Positions 1-7,454 of a stretch of DNA of 64,000 nucleotides are shown piece after piece. The stretch is from an uncultured Alistipes sp. GTDB lineage: Bacteria; Bacteroidota; Bacteroidia; Bacteroidales; Rikenellaceae. Each line of letters starts with the position of its first letter. The stretch's first letter is position 1. The stretch spans positions 1 to 64,000 of the forward strand of contig CALUKI010000017.1 of the NCBI GenBank assembly GCA_944321175.1. Direction: 5' to 3'. The notes below the pieces were generated by a model. That model was not told the origin of the DNA and searched no databases. It saw only the letters and a list, made by a program, of their open reading frames with translations. Position numbers and translations under genes: made by a program.

Positions 1-1
1 T

Positions 2-148
2 CGTGGCAACATGGCTGCTTGGTTTTTGAGTAAATTAAACGTCTTCAGCACCGGAATGTTGCAGAGTAAAATGATGCAAATCAGCGAAATAGAGCTAAAT
101 CGTGACCTATTTTCGGTCCGAGCAAAAAAGGTCACGATGAAGGCGTGA
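2..148 (+). CDS. possible C-terminal fragment of an unknown protein
   Basis: A reading frame is open from the left edge for 48 codons and stops with TGA at 146-148. I do not recognise the residues (the end reads ...FSVRAKKVTMKA). It lies convergent to tRNA-Gly and upstream of a terminator that could serve both strands, which fits the end of a real gene. However, a 7-base inverted repeat (CGTGACC at 101-107, GGTCACG at 130-136) falls inside it and the fragment is too short to judge. It could equally be chance open frame. Confidence 0.25.
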   Translation, partial: RGNMAAWFLSKLNVFSTGMLQSKMMQISEIELNRDLFSVRAKKVTMKA

Positions 149-192
149 AATACTTGCTGCCTTTTGCGTCAACAGGAGTAGGGAAATACAAG

Positions 193-229
193 AAAAAGCC
201 TCGTATATCGCTGATATACAAGGCTTTTT
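193..229 (-). terminator. rho-independent terminator after tRNA-Gly
   Basis: The arms AAAAAGCCT and AGGCTTTTT, with an inner GTATATC/GATATAC pair, form a hairpin ending in a T run on both strands. It lies 35 bases past the 3' end of tRNA-Gly and probably also stops any plus-strand transcript from the left edge. Confidence 0.8.
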
Positions 230-263
230 GCTTTCTATCGGGGTTTCTTTCTGCCCCCTCTGG

Positions 264-336
264 AGCGGAAAACGGGACTCGGACCCGCGACCCCAACCTT
301 GGCAAGGTTGTGCTCTACCAACTGAGCTATTTCCGC
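264..336 (-). tRNA. tRNA-Gly (GCC anticodon)
   Basis: The minus strand folds as a 73-base cloverleaf. The acceptor arm is GCGGAAA paired with TTTCCGC, with discriminator T. The D arm contains AGCTCAGTTGGTAGAGC. The anticodon stem CAACC/GGTTG encloses TTGCCAA, giving anticodon GCC (glycine), and the T arm is GCGGG-TCCGAGT-CCCGT. CCA is not encoded. A Bacteroidetes-type promoter lies about 105 bases upstream and a terminator follows. Confidence 0.95.
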
Positions 337-441
337 ATCTGCATCTGCCCGATTTCCGTGCCGGCATCAGCCTTTCGCCCCCGCCTTTTCGTCCGCCTCC
401 TGCGGTTCCGCCATGCACCTCATCGATTCCTTTTGCAGGTG

Positions 442-473
442 CAAAGATAAATCGAAAAATCAATTATGCAAAA
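442..473 (-). promoter_or_regulatory. promoter of tRNA-Gly
   Basis: On the minus strand TATCTTTG (442-449) matches the Bacteroidetes -7 consensus TAnnTTTG, and TTTTG (469-473) sits 19 bases upstream as the -33 element. The start would be near 438, giving a leader of about 100 bases before the tRNA. Confidence 0.75.
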
Positions 474-495
474 TTTTTACCCAAAAAAATGCCGA

Positions 496-522
496 AAGGC
501 CGAAGCGGATGCTTCAGCCCTT
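496..522 (-). terminator. probable terminator of the GH20 gene
   Basis: A hairpin with arms AAGGGCTGAAGC and GCTTCGGCCTT (one bulge, loop ATCC) on the minus strand is followed six bases later by a run of seven T. It lies about 90 bases downstream of the hexosaminidase stop codon. Confidence 0.55.
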
Positions 523-611
523 CCGTAGCGCTTCCTTCATGAGGCGGGAACCGACGTCCATCCCGATCTGCCATAAGGCAGGGAGCACACCCCGCACGGG
601 CGAAAAACCGG

Positions 612-2192
612 TTACTCGTCTTTCCCATCAAAGAAATAGGTCGCATAGTTGTATCCCGCGACATCGTATGTCCTGCGGAAATGCGCCATACGACGGCGGA
701 AATCCTCGAAATCCTTGCGATCGTAAGCCCATCCGACCTCGGACAAGGCCGCCAGACGCGGCAGCAGCATGTGCTTCGCATGGAAAAAGTCGGGGATGTA
801 CTCCGTCCACAGATTGGCCTGTACGCCCAGGATAAAAGCCCGCTCCGCCTCCGTAAGCTGATCATACGGGTCAAGGGCGTACACCATACGCACCGGCAGG
901 AATTTGCCGTTTGCCAGCGGTTCATAACGCGGCTCCGACGTTTGGTTGTAATCCAGATAACAGTGGGTGTTGGGAGCCATGATCGCCTTGTTTCCGGCCT
1001 TCGCAGCCGCAATGCCGCCTTTGGAGCCGCGCCACGACATCACGGTTGCCGTTTTCGAGATTCCGCCCTGCAGGATCTCGTCCCATCCGATAATTTCACG
1101 GCCGTGCCCGTGCAGCCACTTCTCGACCCGCTGCATGAAGTAACTCTGCAGCTGCTCTTCGTTCTGGAGTCCGTTTTCCTTCATCCGCTGCTGGCAGTAC
1201 GGACACTCCTTCCAACGGGCTTTGGGGCATTCGTCTCCGCCGATATGGATGTATTTCGACGGAAACAGGTCGATGACCTCCGCCAGTACATTCTCAATAA
1301 ACTCGAAAGTGGTCTCCTTGCCGGCACAAAATACATCGCTGCTGATTCCCCAGCGCGTCCACACCTCATAATTCTCGCCCCGGCATCCGAGCCAGGGATA
1401 GGGTGTCAAGGCGCCCAAGGCATGGCCGGGCATCTCGATTTCAGGGATTACCTCAACATAGCGTTCAGCGGCATAGGCCACGACCTCCCGAATCTCCGAT
1501 TGCGTATAATAACCTCCATAGGGCCTCCCGTCGTATTCGGACGAAGTCCGCAAGTGGCCGAAAAGCGTCTCTTTGCGCACGGAGCCCACGCGCGCCAGAT
1601 CGGGATATTTCCGGATGTCGATGCGCCAGCCCTGATCATCGGTCAGATGCCAGTGGAACCGGTTGAGCTTGTGCATGGCAACGATGTCGATGAAGGCTTT
1701 CACATCCTCCACCGGCATGAAATGGCGCACGACATCGAGCATGGCGCCGCGATACGCGAAGAAGGGTTTATCCGTAATCTTCACGGCCGGAACCACGCCC
1801 TTGCCATCGACGACGAGCTGCCGCAGGCTCTGCAAACCATAGAGGACGCCTTTGGGGGAGCCGCCCTGCACGGCAATGCCTTCGGGCGTTACCGACAGCA
1901 GATACGCCTCTTCACCGAGGCTGCCGTCAACCGACAACACGATTGCCGCATCATCCGTTGATTTTTTAACCGGCAGGTTCCGGCCCACGACCGGTTCGAC
2001 CATCCCGGCAAAGAGCCGTCCCACCCGAAGCAGCTCCTTGTCCTGTCCGGCCACGACGGGCGTCTGCGACGTTACGGTAAAACTTCCCTCTGCAGGTTCG
2101 ACCCGCAGAGGCTTGGGAACGATATTGATCTCCGACGCTGCCGTTGTCAGCGACAGGCCCAGCATGCACACCAATAAAAAGAGTCGTTTCAT
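612..2192 (-). CDS. secreted beta-N-acetylhexosaminidase, GH20
   Basis: A 526-residue glycoside hydrolase of family 20, which removes terminal beta-linked GlcNAc or GalNAc from glycans by substrate-assisted catalysis. A signal peptide covers about residues 1-19. The N-terminal GH20b-type domain covers roughly 20-140 and the catalytic barrel follows. The catalytic pair is visible in HIGGDE at 316-321 (D320 polarises the acetamido group, E321 is the acid/base), and FHWHLTDDQGWR at 179-190 is a typical family segment. Length is normal. No lipobox is seen, so it is probably periplasmic or secreted. It is divergent from an SGNH hydrolase, and together they suggest processing of host or mucin glycans (inference). 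Confidence 0.93.
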   Translation of the reverse strand: MKRLFLLVCMLGLSLTTAASEINIVPKPLRVEPAEGSFTVTSQTPVVAGQDKELLRVGRLFAGMVEPVVGRNLPVKKSTDDAAIVLSVDGSLGEEAYLLSVTPEGIAVQGGSPKGVLYGLQSLRQLVVDGKGVVPAVKITDKPFFAYRGAMLDVVRHFMPVEDVKAFIDIVAMHKLNRFHWHLTDDQGWRIDIRKYPDLARVGSVRKETLFGHLRTSSEYDGRPYGGYYTQSEIREVVAYAAERYVEVIPEIEMPGHALGALTPYPWLGCRGENYEVWTRWGISSDVFCAGKETTFEFIENVLAEVIDLFPSKYIHIGGDECPKARWKECPYCQQRMKENGLQNEEQLQSYFMQRVEKWLHGHGREIIGWDEILQGGISKTATVMSWRGSKGGIAAAKAGNKAIMAPNTHCYLDYNQTSEPRYEPLANGKFLPVRMVYALDPYDQLTEAERAFILGVQANLWTEYIPDFFHAKHMLLPRLAALSEVGWAYDRKDFEDFRRRMAHFRRTYDVAGYNYATYFFDGKDE

Positions 2193-2246
2193 TTCAGATA
2201 GGGTTTGAGTTAATAATTCATACGGTTTCCATAAAGATGATCAGAA

Positions 2247-2254
2247 CAAAGATA
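2247..2254 (-). promoter_or_regulatory. -7 element for the GH20 gene
   Basis: TATCTTTG on the minus strand, about 55 bases before the GH20 start codon, matches TAnnTTTG. No convincing -33 element was found. Confidence 0.6.
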
Positions 2255-2314
2255 CGCAAATTTTTTCCAGAACCGGCCCCGAAGACAAAAAATCCTCCGC
2301 ACAAAATTCCGGAA

Positions 2315-2337
2315 TTGGCCGCGAACGCTTATCTTTG
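2315..2337 (+). promoter_or_regulatory. promoter of the SGNH hydrolase gene
   Basis: TATCTTTG at 2330-2337 with TTG at 2315-2317 fits the Bacteroidetes promoter. The predicted start near 2342 leaves a leader of about 28 bases without a Shine-Dalgarno sequence. Confidence 0.65.
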
Positions 2338-2369
2338 CATTACGAACCACAAAACCCATCGGAACAATT

Positions 2370-3455
2370 ATGAAAAACCACATCACCTTTTTATGCACGC
2401 TTCTATGCGTGCTCCTTATCGGGACGGCCGGCGTTGCACAGGAGCTGGAATATGTCGATGGCACGACCCTGACCCAAGTGAACAAAGTGCATCCGACCGC
2501 CAGGCCGTACAGCCGCCTTGAAGTCTCGAAGTATCCCGACCTGTCGAAGACCGTGCGCAGGTACTACTCCCACTCGACGGGCGTGGCGCTCGTCTTCCGC
2601 ACCGACAGCCGCACGCTCGGCGCCCGCTGGACAACGGTCGGGAACAAGACCAGCACGCATTACTCGGCGCTGGCGCAACAAGGCATGGATCTCTACATCA
2701 AGCGGGACGGCGAATGGGTCTTCGCCGGCATCGCCCGTCCGCAGCGCAGCGACACCCATTCGGCGACAATCGTCAAGAACATGCCTGAAGGCGAAAAGGA
2801 GTGTCTGCTCTACCTGCCCCTTTTCGACGAATTGAAGTCGCTTGAGATCGGCATCGATCCCGGCTCCCGCATCGAAGCGTCAGAGAATCCGTTCCGGCAC
2901 AGGATCGTCGTCATCGGATCGAGCATCACGCACGGGGTCGGGGCCGGACGTCCCGGCATGGCCTATCCGGCGCAACTGGAACGGGCCACGGGATTCGAAT
3001 TCATCAATCTGGGCGCCAGCGGACAGTGCAAGATGGAACAATTCTTCGCACATGTGGCAGCCGACTGCGAAGCCGACGCATTCCTGTTCGACAGCTTTTC
3101 GAACCCATCGGCACAGCAGATCAACGAACGTCTCGACGCATTTGTCGCAACCATTCGTGCGGCCCATCCCACGACTCCGCTGATCTTCTTACAGACCGAA
3201 GTGCGCGAGAGCCGCAATTTCGATGAAAAGATCCGGAAATTCGAGGATGACAAACGGGCGGCCTCCGAAGCCGGTATGGAGAAACTGCTGAAGGCCGACC
3301 GCAACATCTATTTCATCAACCCCGGCATGCCGCTGGGCAGCGACCACGAAGCGACTGTCGATGGCGTACACCCCTCGGATCTGGGCTTCGCCCGCATGCT
3401 GGAGGAGATCCGTCCGCAGATCGTCAGGATTCTGAAGAAATACGGCATCAAGTAA
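2370..3455 (+). CDS. secreted SGNH/GDSL hydrolase with GxDLY N-terminal domain
   Basis: A 361-residue exported esterase. The signal peptide spans about residues 1-23 (cut after GVAQ). An N-terminal domain with the GxDLY signature (GMDLY at 105-109) precedes the SGNH fold. The nucleophile block reads VVIGSSITHG at 180-189 (Ser in GSS), a block II glycine lies in LGASG near 214-218, and the Asp-His pair is DGVH at 331-334. Members of this family remove acetyl or acyl groups from carbohydrates. The substrate cannot be read here; the divergent hexosaminidase makes a glycan ester plausible. It converges on the GDPD-like gene through a strong shared terminator. Confidence 0.88.
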   Translation: MKNHITFLCTLLCVLLIGTAGVAQELEYVDGTTLTQVNKVHPTARPYSRLEVSKYPDLSKTVRRYYSHSTGVALVFRTDSRTLGARWTTVGNKTSTHYSALAQQGMDLYIKRDGEWVFAGIARPQRSDTHSATIVKNMPEGEKECLLYLPLFDELKSLEIGIDPGSRIEASENPFRHRIVVIGSSITHGVGAGRPGMAYPAQLERATGFEFINLGASGQCKMEQFFAHVAADCEADAFLFDSFSNPSAQQINERLDAFVATIRAAHPTTPLIFLQTEVRESRNFDEKIRKFEDDKRAASEAGMEKLLKADRNIYFINPGMPLGSDHEATVDGVHPSDLGFARMLEEIRPQIVRILKKYGIK

Positions 3456-3480
3456 CGCCGCAGGAAGCGGAAACGGGATA

Positions 3481-3527
3481 AAAAGCGGGGAGCCGGAAGT
3501 TGGCGCAACTTCCGGCTCCCCGCTTTT
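3481..3527 (+). terminator. bidirectional terminator, perfect 22-base arms
   Basis: The arms 3481-3502 and 3506-3527 are perfect complements around a GCG loop, beginning AAAAGCGGGG and ending CCCCGCTTTT, so each strand ends in a T run. It separates the convergent SGNH hydrolase and GDPD-like genes. Confidence 0.92.
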
Positions 3528-3546
3528 TCGATTATACCGCCCCCGC

Positions 3547-4335
3547 TCAGGGCCTGCCAATAAGTTCCGGATCGTCGGTCAGCAGGAAATCGGCCTTCGC
3601 GGCCCGCATGGCCTCGGCATCCTGCCGGGTATTGACATCCCACACGGCGACATGACGCACCTGCCGCTGCAATTTTCGTACATCCTCCCTCGACCCTACT
3701 TCGGTCCAATGCACCAAAAGCGCCTGGACTCCTGCCACGGCGATTCCGTCGGATGCAGCGCAGCAGATCCGCACGCCGGAATCCCGACTGCCGAGGCGGT
3801 GGCACAGCTCCGCGTCATGCAGGACCAGCCAGACGTCACGAAGCCGGAACCCCGCAGCGGCAACAATGTCCAGAACGCTGTCGATCAAAGATTCGCACAG
3901 TTCACCGGCCTCCGGCTCCGACAACCCATCCTCTTGAAGAACCCTTCCGGCCCTTCTCCGGATCAACTCCCGTTCGGCACATTGCTCCTCGCTCAATGTC
4001 TCGACCATCGGCGGGCGCAGATCCAGGAAAAGCCGCAATTTCCGGCCGGAGCATGCCGTCAATACATCTCGGAGGGGGCAGACACCCCGTCGGGCCAATT
4101 CATCGGCGGAGAGCGCCTCCACCCGTTCGTCTTGCGACAAAAGAGGATCATAGCAGCAGACGGGGATTCCGTCGGAAGAGAACCGCACAGGATAACAGAC
4201 ACCATAGAGATTCTCCGGAAGAGCCGTCGATGCGGGGCACAGAATCATGCGGGACCGGGCATTCAAAACGGCTTCACCCTGCGCCGCAAGGAGCAGGGTG
4301 AAGAGAACCGACAGGATCCGGAATGCGGAACGCAT
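3547..4335 (-). CDS. GDPD-fold exported protein with degenerate active site
   Basis: A 262-residue protein with a signal peptide (about 1-21). The framework of the glycerophosphodiester phosphodiesterase barrel is recognisable: SSDGIPVCCYDPLL near 53-66 aligns with the usual DGVPVVFHDPTL, and VWDVNTRQDAEAM ending in FLLTDDPELI matches the family C terminus. The catalytic residues are lost. The HRG motif is CPA (33-35), the metal-binding E-x-D is C47/P49, and HD is YD (62-63); only PEN (40-42) survives. It is probably not an active phosphodiesterase and may bind a lipid head group or partner (inference). The start at 4335 was chosen over an upstream in-frame start because it gives a signal peptide and follows the synthase stop by 12 bases. 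The two are likely cotranscribed. Confidence 0.75.
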   Translation of the reverse strand: MRSAFRILSVLFTLLLAAQGEAVLNARSRMILCPASTALPENLYGVCYPVRFSSDGIPVCCYDPLLSQDERVEALSADELARRGVCPLRDVLTACSGRKLRLFLDLRPPMVETLSEEQCAERELIRRRAGRVLQEDGLSEPEAGELCESLIDSVLDIVAAAGFRLRDVWLVLHDAELCHRLGSRDSGVRICCAASDGIAVAGVQALLVHWTEVGSREDVRKLQRQVRHVAVWDVNTRQDAEAMRAAKADFLLTDDPELIGRP

Positions 4336-4346
4336 GGCGGCGGATA

Positions 4347-5615
4347 TTACAACTCCTGCGCCATACCTTCGGGAATCGGCATATCCCGATAGTATCCGGA
4401 TTCGAGTTTGTCGCGCACCGACTTGAACGCCTCGATGGTATAGTTCACATCTTCGAGCGTATGCGCCGCCGTCGGGATCACCCGCAGGATGATTTCTCCG
4501 CGCGGGATGACGGGATAGATCACAATCGAGCAGAAAAGGCTGTGGTTCTCCCGCAGATCGACGATCAGGTTCGTCGCCTCGGTCACACCGCCCTTCATAT
4601 AGACGGGTGTCACCGGGGAGTTTGTCGGGCCGATGTCGAAGCCGTTCTCTTTCAAACCGCTCTGCAGGGCACGGGTAATCTCCCAGAGTTTCTCCTGGTA
4701 CTCCGGATGCTTCCGGATCAGTTCCAGCCGTTTCATCGCGCCGATGACCATCGGCATGGGCAACGACTTGGCATAGAGCTGCGAACGCATGTTGTAACGC
4801 AACAGGTAGATCAGCCATTTCGGGCCGCTGACAAATGCGCCGATGCCGGCCATCGACTTCGCGAAGGTGTTGAAAAGCACGTCCACGCCATCGACTACCC
4901 CGTAATGGGCGGCAGTACCGCGCCCGCCGGGGCCCATCGTACCGAAACCGTGAGCATCATCGACCAGCAGCCGGAACGGGAACTCCTTCTTCAGGGCAAC
5001 TATTTCATCGAGTTTTCCGCAATCGCCCTTCATGCCGAAGACCCCTTCGGTAATTACCAGCACACCGCCGCCCTGCTGGTCGGCCAGTTCGGTGGCGTGT
5101 TTGAGCTGCAGACGCAGCGACTCCATATCGTTGTGGGCGAACATGAACCGCTTTCCCTTGTAGAGCCGCAATCCGTCCATGATGCAGGCATGGGCCTCGG
5201 CGTCATAGACCACGACATCCAACGCACGGGGCGAGAGGAGGCAGTCGATGATCGAGATCATGCCCTGATAGCCGAAATTAAGCAGGAAGGCATCCTCTTT
5301 CCCGACGAAAGCGGCAAGTTCACGTTCCAACTGTTCGTGGTACTTGGTCTGGCCGCTCATCATGCGGGCCCCCATCGGAGCCGCCATACCGAATTCAGCG
5401 GCGCCCTTGGCATCGGCTTCGCGGACTTCGGGGTGATTTGCCAGGCCCAGATAGTTGTTCAAACTCCAGTTGAGCATCATCTTGCCCCGGAAACGCATGT
5501 GCGGTCCCAACTCTCCCTCCAGTTTCGGGAATGCAAAGTAGCCATGCGCGATCTTCATATACTGACCGATCGGACCTCCGGCGTTTTTCTCAAGACGGGC
5601 AAAAATATCTACCAT
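4347..5615 (-). CDS. PLP alpha-oxoamine synthase (serine palmitoyltransferase / cysteate acyltransferase type)
   Basis: A 422-residue fold-type I PLP enzyme that condenses an amino acid with an acyl thioester. The Schiff-base lysine is K253 in TFAKSMAGIG, and the aspartate/histidine cofactor contacts lie in VDDAHGFGTMG (218-228). These match Bacteroidetes serine palmitoyltransferases rather than KBL or BioF (no GTLGKA-type lysine site). From general knowledge, Bacteroidales use such enzymes for sphingolipids, while Alistipes makes sulfonolipids with a cysteate-specific paralogue (SulA), so the substrate is serine or cysteate. The start at 5615 was chosen because a -7 element lies at 5655-5662, over an upstream in-frame ATG. 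A GDPD-fold gene follows directly. Confidence 0.82.
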   Translation of the reverse strand: MVDIFARLEKNAGGPIGQYMKIAHGYFAFPKLEGELGPHMRFRGKMMLNWSLNNYLGLANHPEVREADAKGAAEFGMAAPMGARMMSGQTKYHEQLERELAAFVGKEDAFLLNFGYQGMISIIDCLLSPRALDVVVYDAEAHACIMDGLRLYKGKRFMFAHNDMESLRLQLKHATELADQQGGGVLVITEGVFGMKGDCGKLDEIVALKKEFPFRLLVDDAHGFGTMGPGGRGTAAHYGVVDGVDVLFNTFAKSMAGIGAFVSGPKWLIYLLRYNMRSQLYAKSLPMPMVIGAMKRLELIRKHPEYQEKLWEITRALQSGLKENGFDIGPTNSPVTPVYMKGGVTEATNLIVDLRENHSLFCSIVIYPVIPRGEIILRVIPTAAHTLEDVNYTIEAFKSVRDKLESGYYRDMPIPEGMAQEL

Positions 5616-5654
5616 ATTATTTCGAATTTTAGTGAATCGCCAAAAATTGCCATA

Positions 5655-5662
5655 CAAAAGTA
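5655..5662 (-). promoter_or_regulatory. -7 element for the alpha-oxoamine synthase
   Basis: TACTTTTG on the minus strand matches TAnnTTTG. The start site would be near 5650, about 35 bases before the chosen start codon, which excludes the longer frame starting at 5657. Confidence 0.6.
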
Positions 5663-5885
5663 GAAAATTCTCTCAAAAAGCACCTCTCCGGACACCTTTT
5701 TTTGGATACTGCAGCCTCGAAATAAGTATTTATACCTACCGGGGTTCGGGCATATCCCGATTTTCGGAACGGGTTGCAGTCTCCGAAAGGCGCCGCCGCA
5801 GTCAATGATCCGGTTGCAGCGCTTCCCGCACTCTTTTTTTCGAAAAAAACCGCTGCCCCGTTGGCCGCAAATAGCGGAATTTGCG

Positions 5886-5893
5886 TATATTTG
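5886..5893 (+). promoter_or_regulatory. -7 element leading into the structured region
   Basis: TATATTTG matches TAnnTTTG, with a TTG about 22 bases upstream. The transcript would run through several hairpins and the palindrome at 6061-6183 into the small two-repeat gene. Confidence 0.5.
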
Positions 5894-6060
5894 TAATCGA
5901 ATCAAACTTAAAACGAAATGCCTATGTAAAAAAAAAGCAGAACGAGTTCTCCTGTTTTTTCTGTAGTACAGAGAAACACCGCACTCAAAACAGAGTATTA
6001 ATCCGGAGGTGTTCTGTTCGAATCCAAACATACAATGAAAGAGCTTTCAACTCTTGTTCT

Positions 6061-6183
6061 CCTGTCTTGAATACCGCCAAATATTCCACCGAGAACAAGC
6101 AGTCGGAAAGTTCACGTCTGCTGGCGTGGACTGTTCTGCTTGTCGGTGGAGGGTCACTTGGCGGTAACCTAAGATAGGACAGG
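6061..6183 (+). repeat. ~120-base imperfect palindrome with CCTGTC ends
   Basis: The ends are CCTGTC (6061-6066) and GACAGG (6178-6183). Inside are nested complementary blocks: ACCGCCAA/TTGGCGGT, CCACCG/CGGTGG, ACAAGCA/TGCTTGT and CACG/CGTG. The outer ends resemble the terminal inverted repeats of a small non-autonomous element, but no target duplication was identified. A structured RNA is the alternative. It lies between a short frame at 6035 and the downstream two-repeat gene, which share one reading phase. Confidence 0.6.
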
Positions 6184-6208
6184 TATCGAACGGTTCCCGA
6201 CGCAGAAC

Positions 6209-6505
6209 ATGTGGACATTCATCAAGCTCAACACCTCCAACGGCCTGATGTGGCGGGTGCAATACAGCGTCCGAGGAGACGCATACCGCTTCGAAGAGCC
6301 CATTTCCTCCTCGATGGATGTATTGCAAACTGTCTCCGAAAAATCCAAAGAACAAGGCGAATCGCCCCGATTCTATCCGGGACGTTTCACCCTCCATTCG
6401 ACCCAGAACATGCACAACTTCCTGTTGCTGGACCAGCAGAGCGGACTTGTCTGGCAAGTCCAGTATCCCCGTGATTCCGAGAATATCATTCTGATCAGCC
6501 GATAG
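6209..6505 (+). CDS. small two-repeat protein, possibly 5'-truncated
   Basis: A 98-residue frame with an internal duplication: TQNMWTFIKLNTSNGLMWRV at the N terminus and TQNMHNFLLLDQQSGLVWQV near 65-85, each followed by QY. I recall similar hypothetical proteins in Bacteroidales but know no function. In the first copy the repeat extends upstream of the ATG: the in-frame codons before it read ...ERFPTQN, back to a TAA at 6170-6172, with no ATG, GTG or TTG among them. All three frames have stops between 6165 and 6177. The present ATG may therefore sit inside the original first repeat, making this a shortened or decayed gene. A strong terminator follows. Confidence 0.6.
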   Translation: MWTFIKLNTSNGLMWRVQYSVRGDAYRFEEPISSSMDVLQTVSEKSKEQGESPRFYPGRFTLHSTQNMHNFLLLDQQSGLVWQVQYPRDSENIILISR

Positions 6506-6524
6506 ACGCCGCGACAATTTCCGA

Positions 6525-6563
6525 CGAAGGCCGGCGGCCCCGCAGGTGGGCCGCCGGCCTTCG
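6525..6563 (+). terminator. terminator after the two-repeat gene
   Basis: A 16-base GC-rich stem (CGAAGGCCGGCGGCCC with its complement) around a 7-base loop, followed by TTT. Confidence 0.85.
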
Positions 6564-6631
6564 TTTCCGAGCGGGAAGGCGTTCGTGACAAATTTATGCC
6601 CGTCCGGCAGCGAATCTTCACTTTTAATGCT

Positions 6632-6639
6632 TATTTTTG
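6632..6639 (+). promoter_or_regulatory. -7 element almost at the radical SAM start codon
   Basis: TATTTTTG ends four bases before the ATG at 6644. If used, the transcript would start at or within a base or two of the start codon, giving a leaderless message. Confidence 0.5.
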
Positions 6640-6643
6640 CCGT

Positions 6644-7414
6644 ATGACTTCACTCTATCACGATATCATCTTCGGGCCGGTCCATTCGCGCCGGCTGGGG
6701 CTTTCGCTGGGCGTCAACCTGCTGCCCGTTTCATCGAAACTCTGCTCTTTCGACTGCATCTACTGCGAATGCGGATGGAATGCCGACCATCGCGGGCAGC
6801 GACGGTTCAATGACCGCGGGGAGGTGCGCACACACCTGTCCGGGGCATTGCGCCGCATGACGGCCGACGGCACGCCGCCCGATGTCATCACCTTCGCAGG
6901 AAACGGCGAGCCGACCCTGCATCCCGACTTCGAAGCCATTGTCGGGGATACGATTGCGTTGCGGGATACATACTGTCCGACGGCCCGCATCTCCGTCCTG
7001 AGCAATGCCACGCAGCTTCATCGCGACGATGTACGCCGCGCCCTGTTGCGGGTAGATAACAACATTCTCAAACTCGATTCGGCTTTCGACGCGACCGTCC
7101 GCCGGATCAACAATCCGGCAGGCAGTTATACCGTCAGGGCTACGGTCGAAGGGATGAAACGGTTCAAAGGACGCATGATCCTTCAGACGATGTTTCTCGC
7201 CGGCGAGATCAACGGAGGAGCGGTCGACAATACCACCGAGGAGGAGGTTTCGGCATGGCTGCGGCTTGTTGCCGAGATAAGGCCGGCAAGGGTCATGGCC
7301 TACTCGCTCGACCGCGATACGCCGTGTCGGACACTGCGCAAGATTCCCCGCGAAGAGCTGCAACGGATTGCCGAACGGGTCGAAAAGCTCGGCATTCCCT
7401 GCTCGGTAGCATAA
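6644..7414 (+). CDS. radical SAM protein, COG0731-like
   Basis: A 256-residue radical SAM enzyme. The cluster-binding cysteines are C34, C38 and C41 in CSFDCIYC (CX3CX2C). The N-terminal FGPVHSRRLG (10-19) is typical of the bacterial relatives of the wyosine-synthesis group, and GNGEPTLHPDF is the SAM-binding glycine stretch region. The reaction of these bacterial proteins is not established. The start at 6644 was chosen because the family signature begins about 9 residues later and a -7 element overlaps the longer frame. Confidence 0.8.
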   Translation: MTSLYHDIIFGPVHSRRLGLSLGVNLLPVSSKLCSFDCIYCECGWNADHRGQRRFNDRGEVRTHLSGALRRMTADGTPPDVITFAGNGEPTLHPDFEAIVGDTIALRDTYCPTARISVLSNATQLHRDDVRRALLRVDNNILKLDSAFDATVRRINNPAGSYTVRATVEGMKRFKGRMILQTMFLAGEINGGAVDNTTEEEVSAWLRLVAEIRPARVMAYSLDRDTPCRTLRKIPREELQRIAERVEKLGIPCSVA

Positions 7415-7454
7415 CGGAGGCCCCGTTCACCGCGAAAAACCAAAACTACGCCAT

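Larger units (their letters stand above)
5616..6208. other. 593-base region without a clear gene, rich in hairpins
   Basis: It holds divergent -7 elements (5655-5662 minus, 5886-5893 plus), a hairpin around 5953-5974 (ending CTGT-AGT-ACAG), a pair AACACC/GGTGTT near 5973-6023, a 10-base direct repeat GTTCTCCTGT at 5946-5955 and 6056-6065, and the palindrome listed separately. A short frame starts at ATG 6035 (MKELSTLVLLS, stop 6068-6070). It could be a leader RNA, a small RNA or a decayed gene start. Confidence 0.5.

Noticed and set aside
681..1961. 426-codon plus-strand frame
   Set aside because: Mirror of the GH20 gene, which has its HIGGDE motif on the minus strand.
4336..4818. In-frame N-terminal extension of the GDPD-like gene
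   Set aside because: It overlaps the synthase gene and lacks a signal peptide; the start at 4335 gives both a signal peptide and normal spacing.
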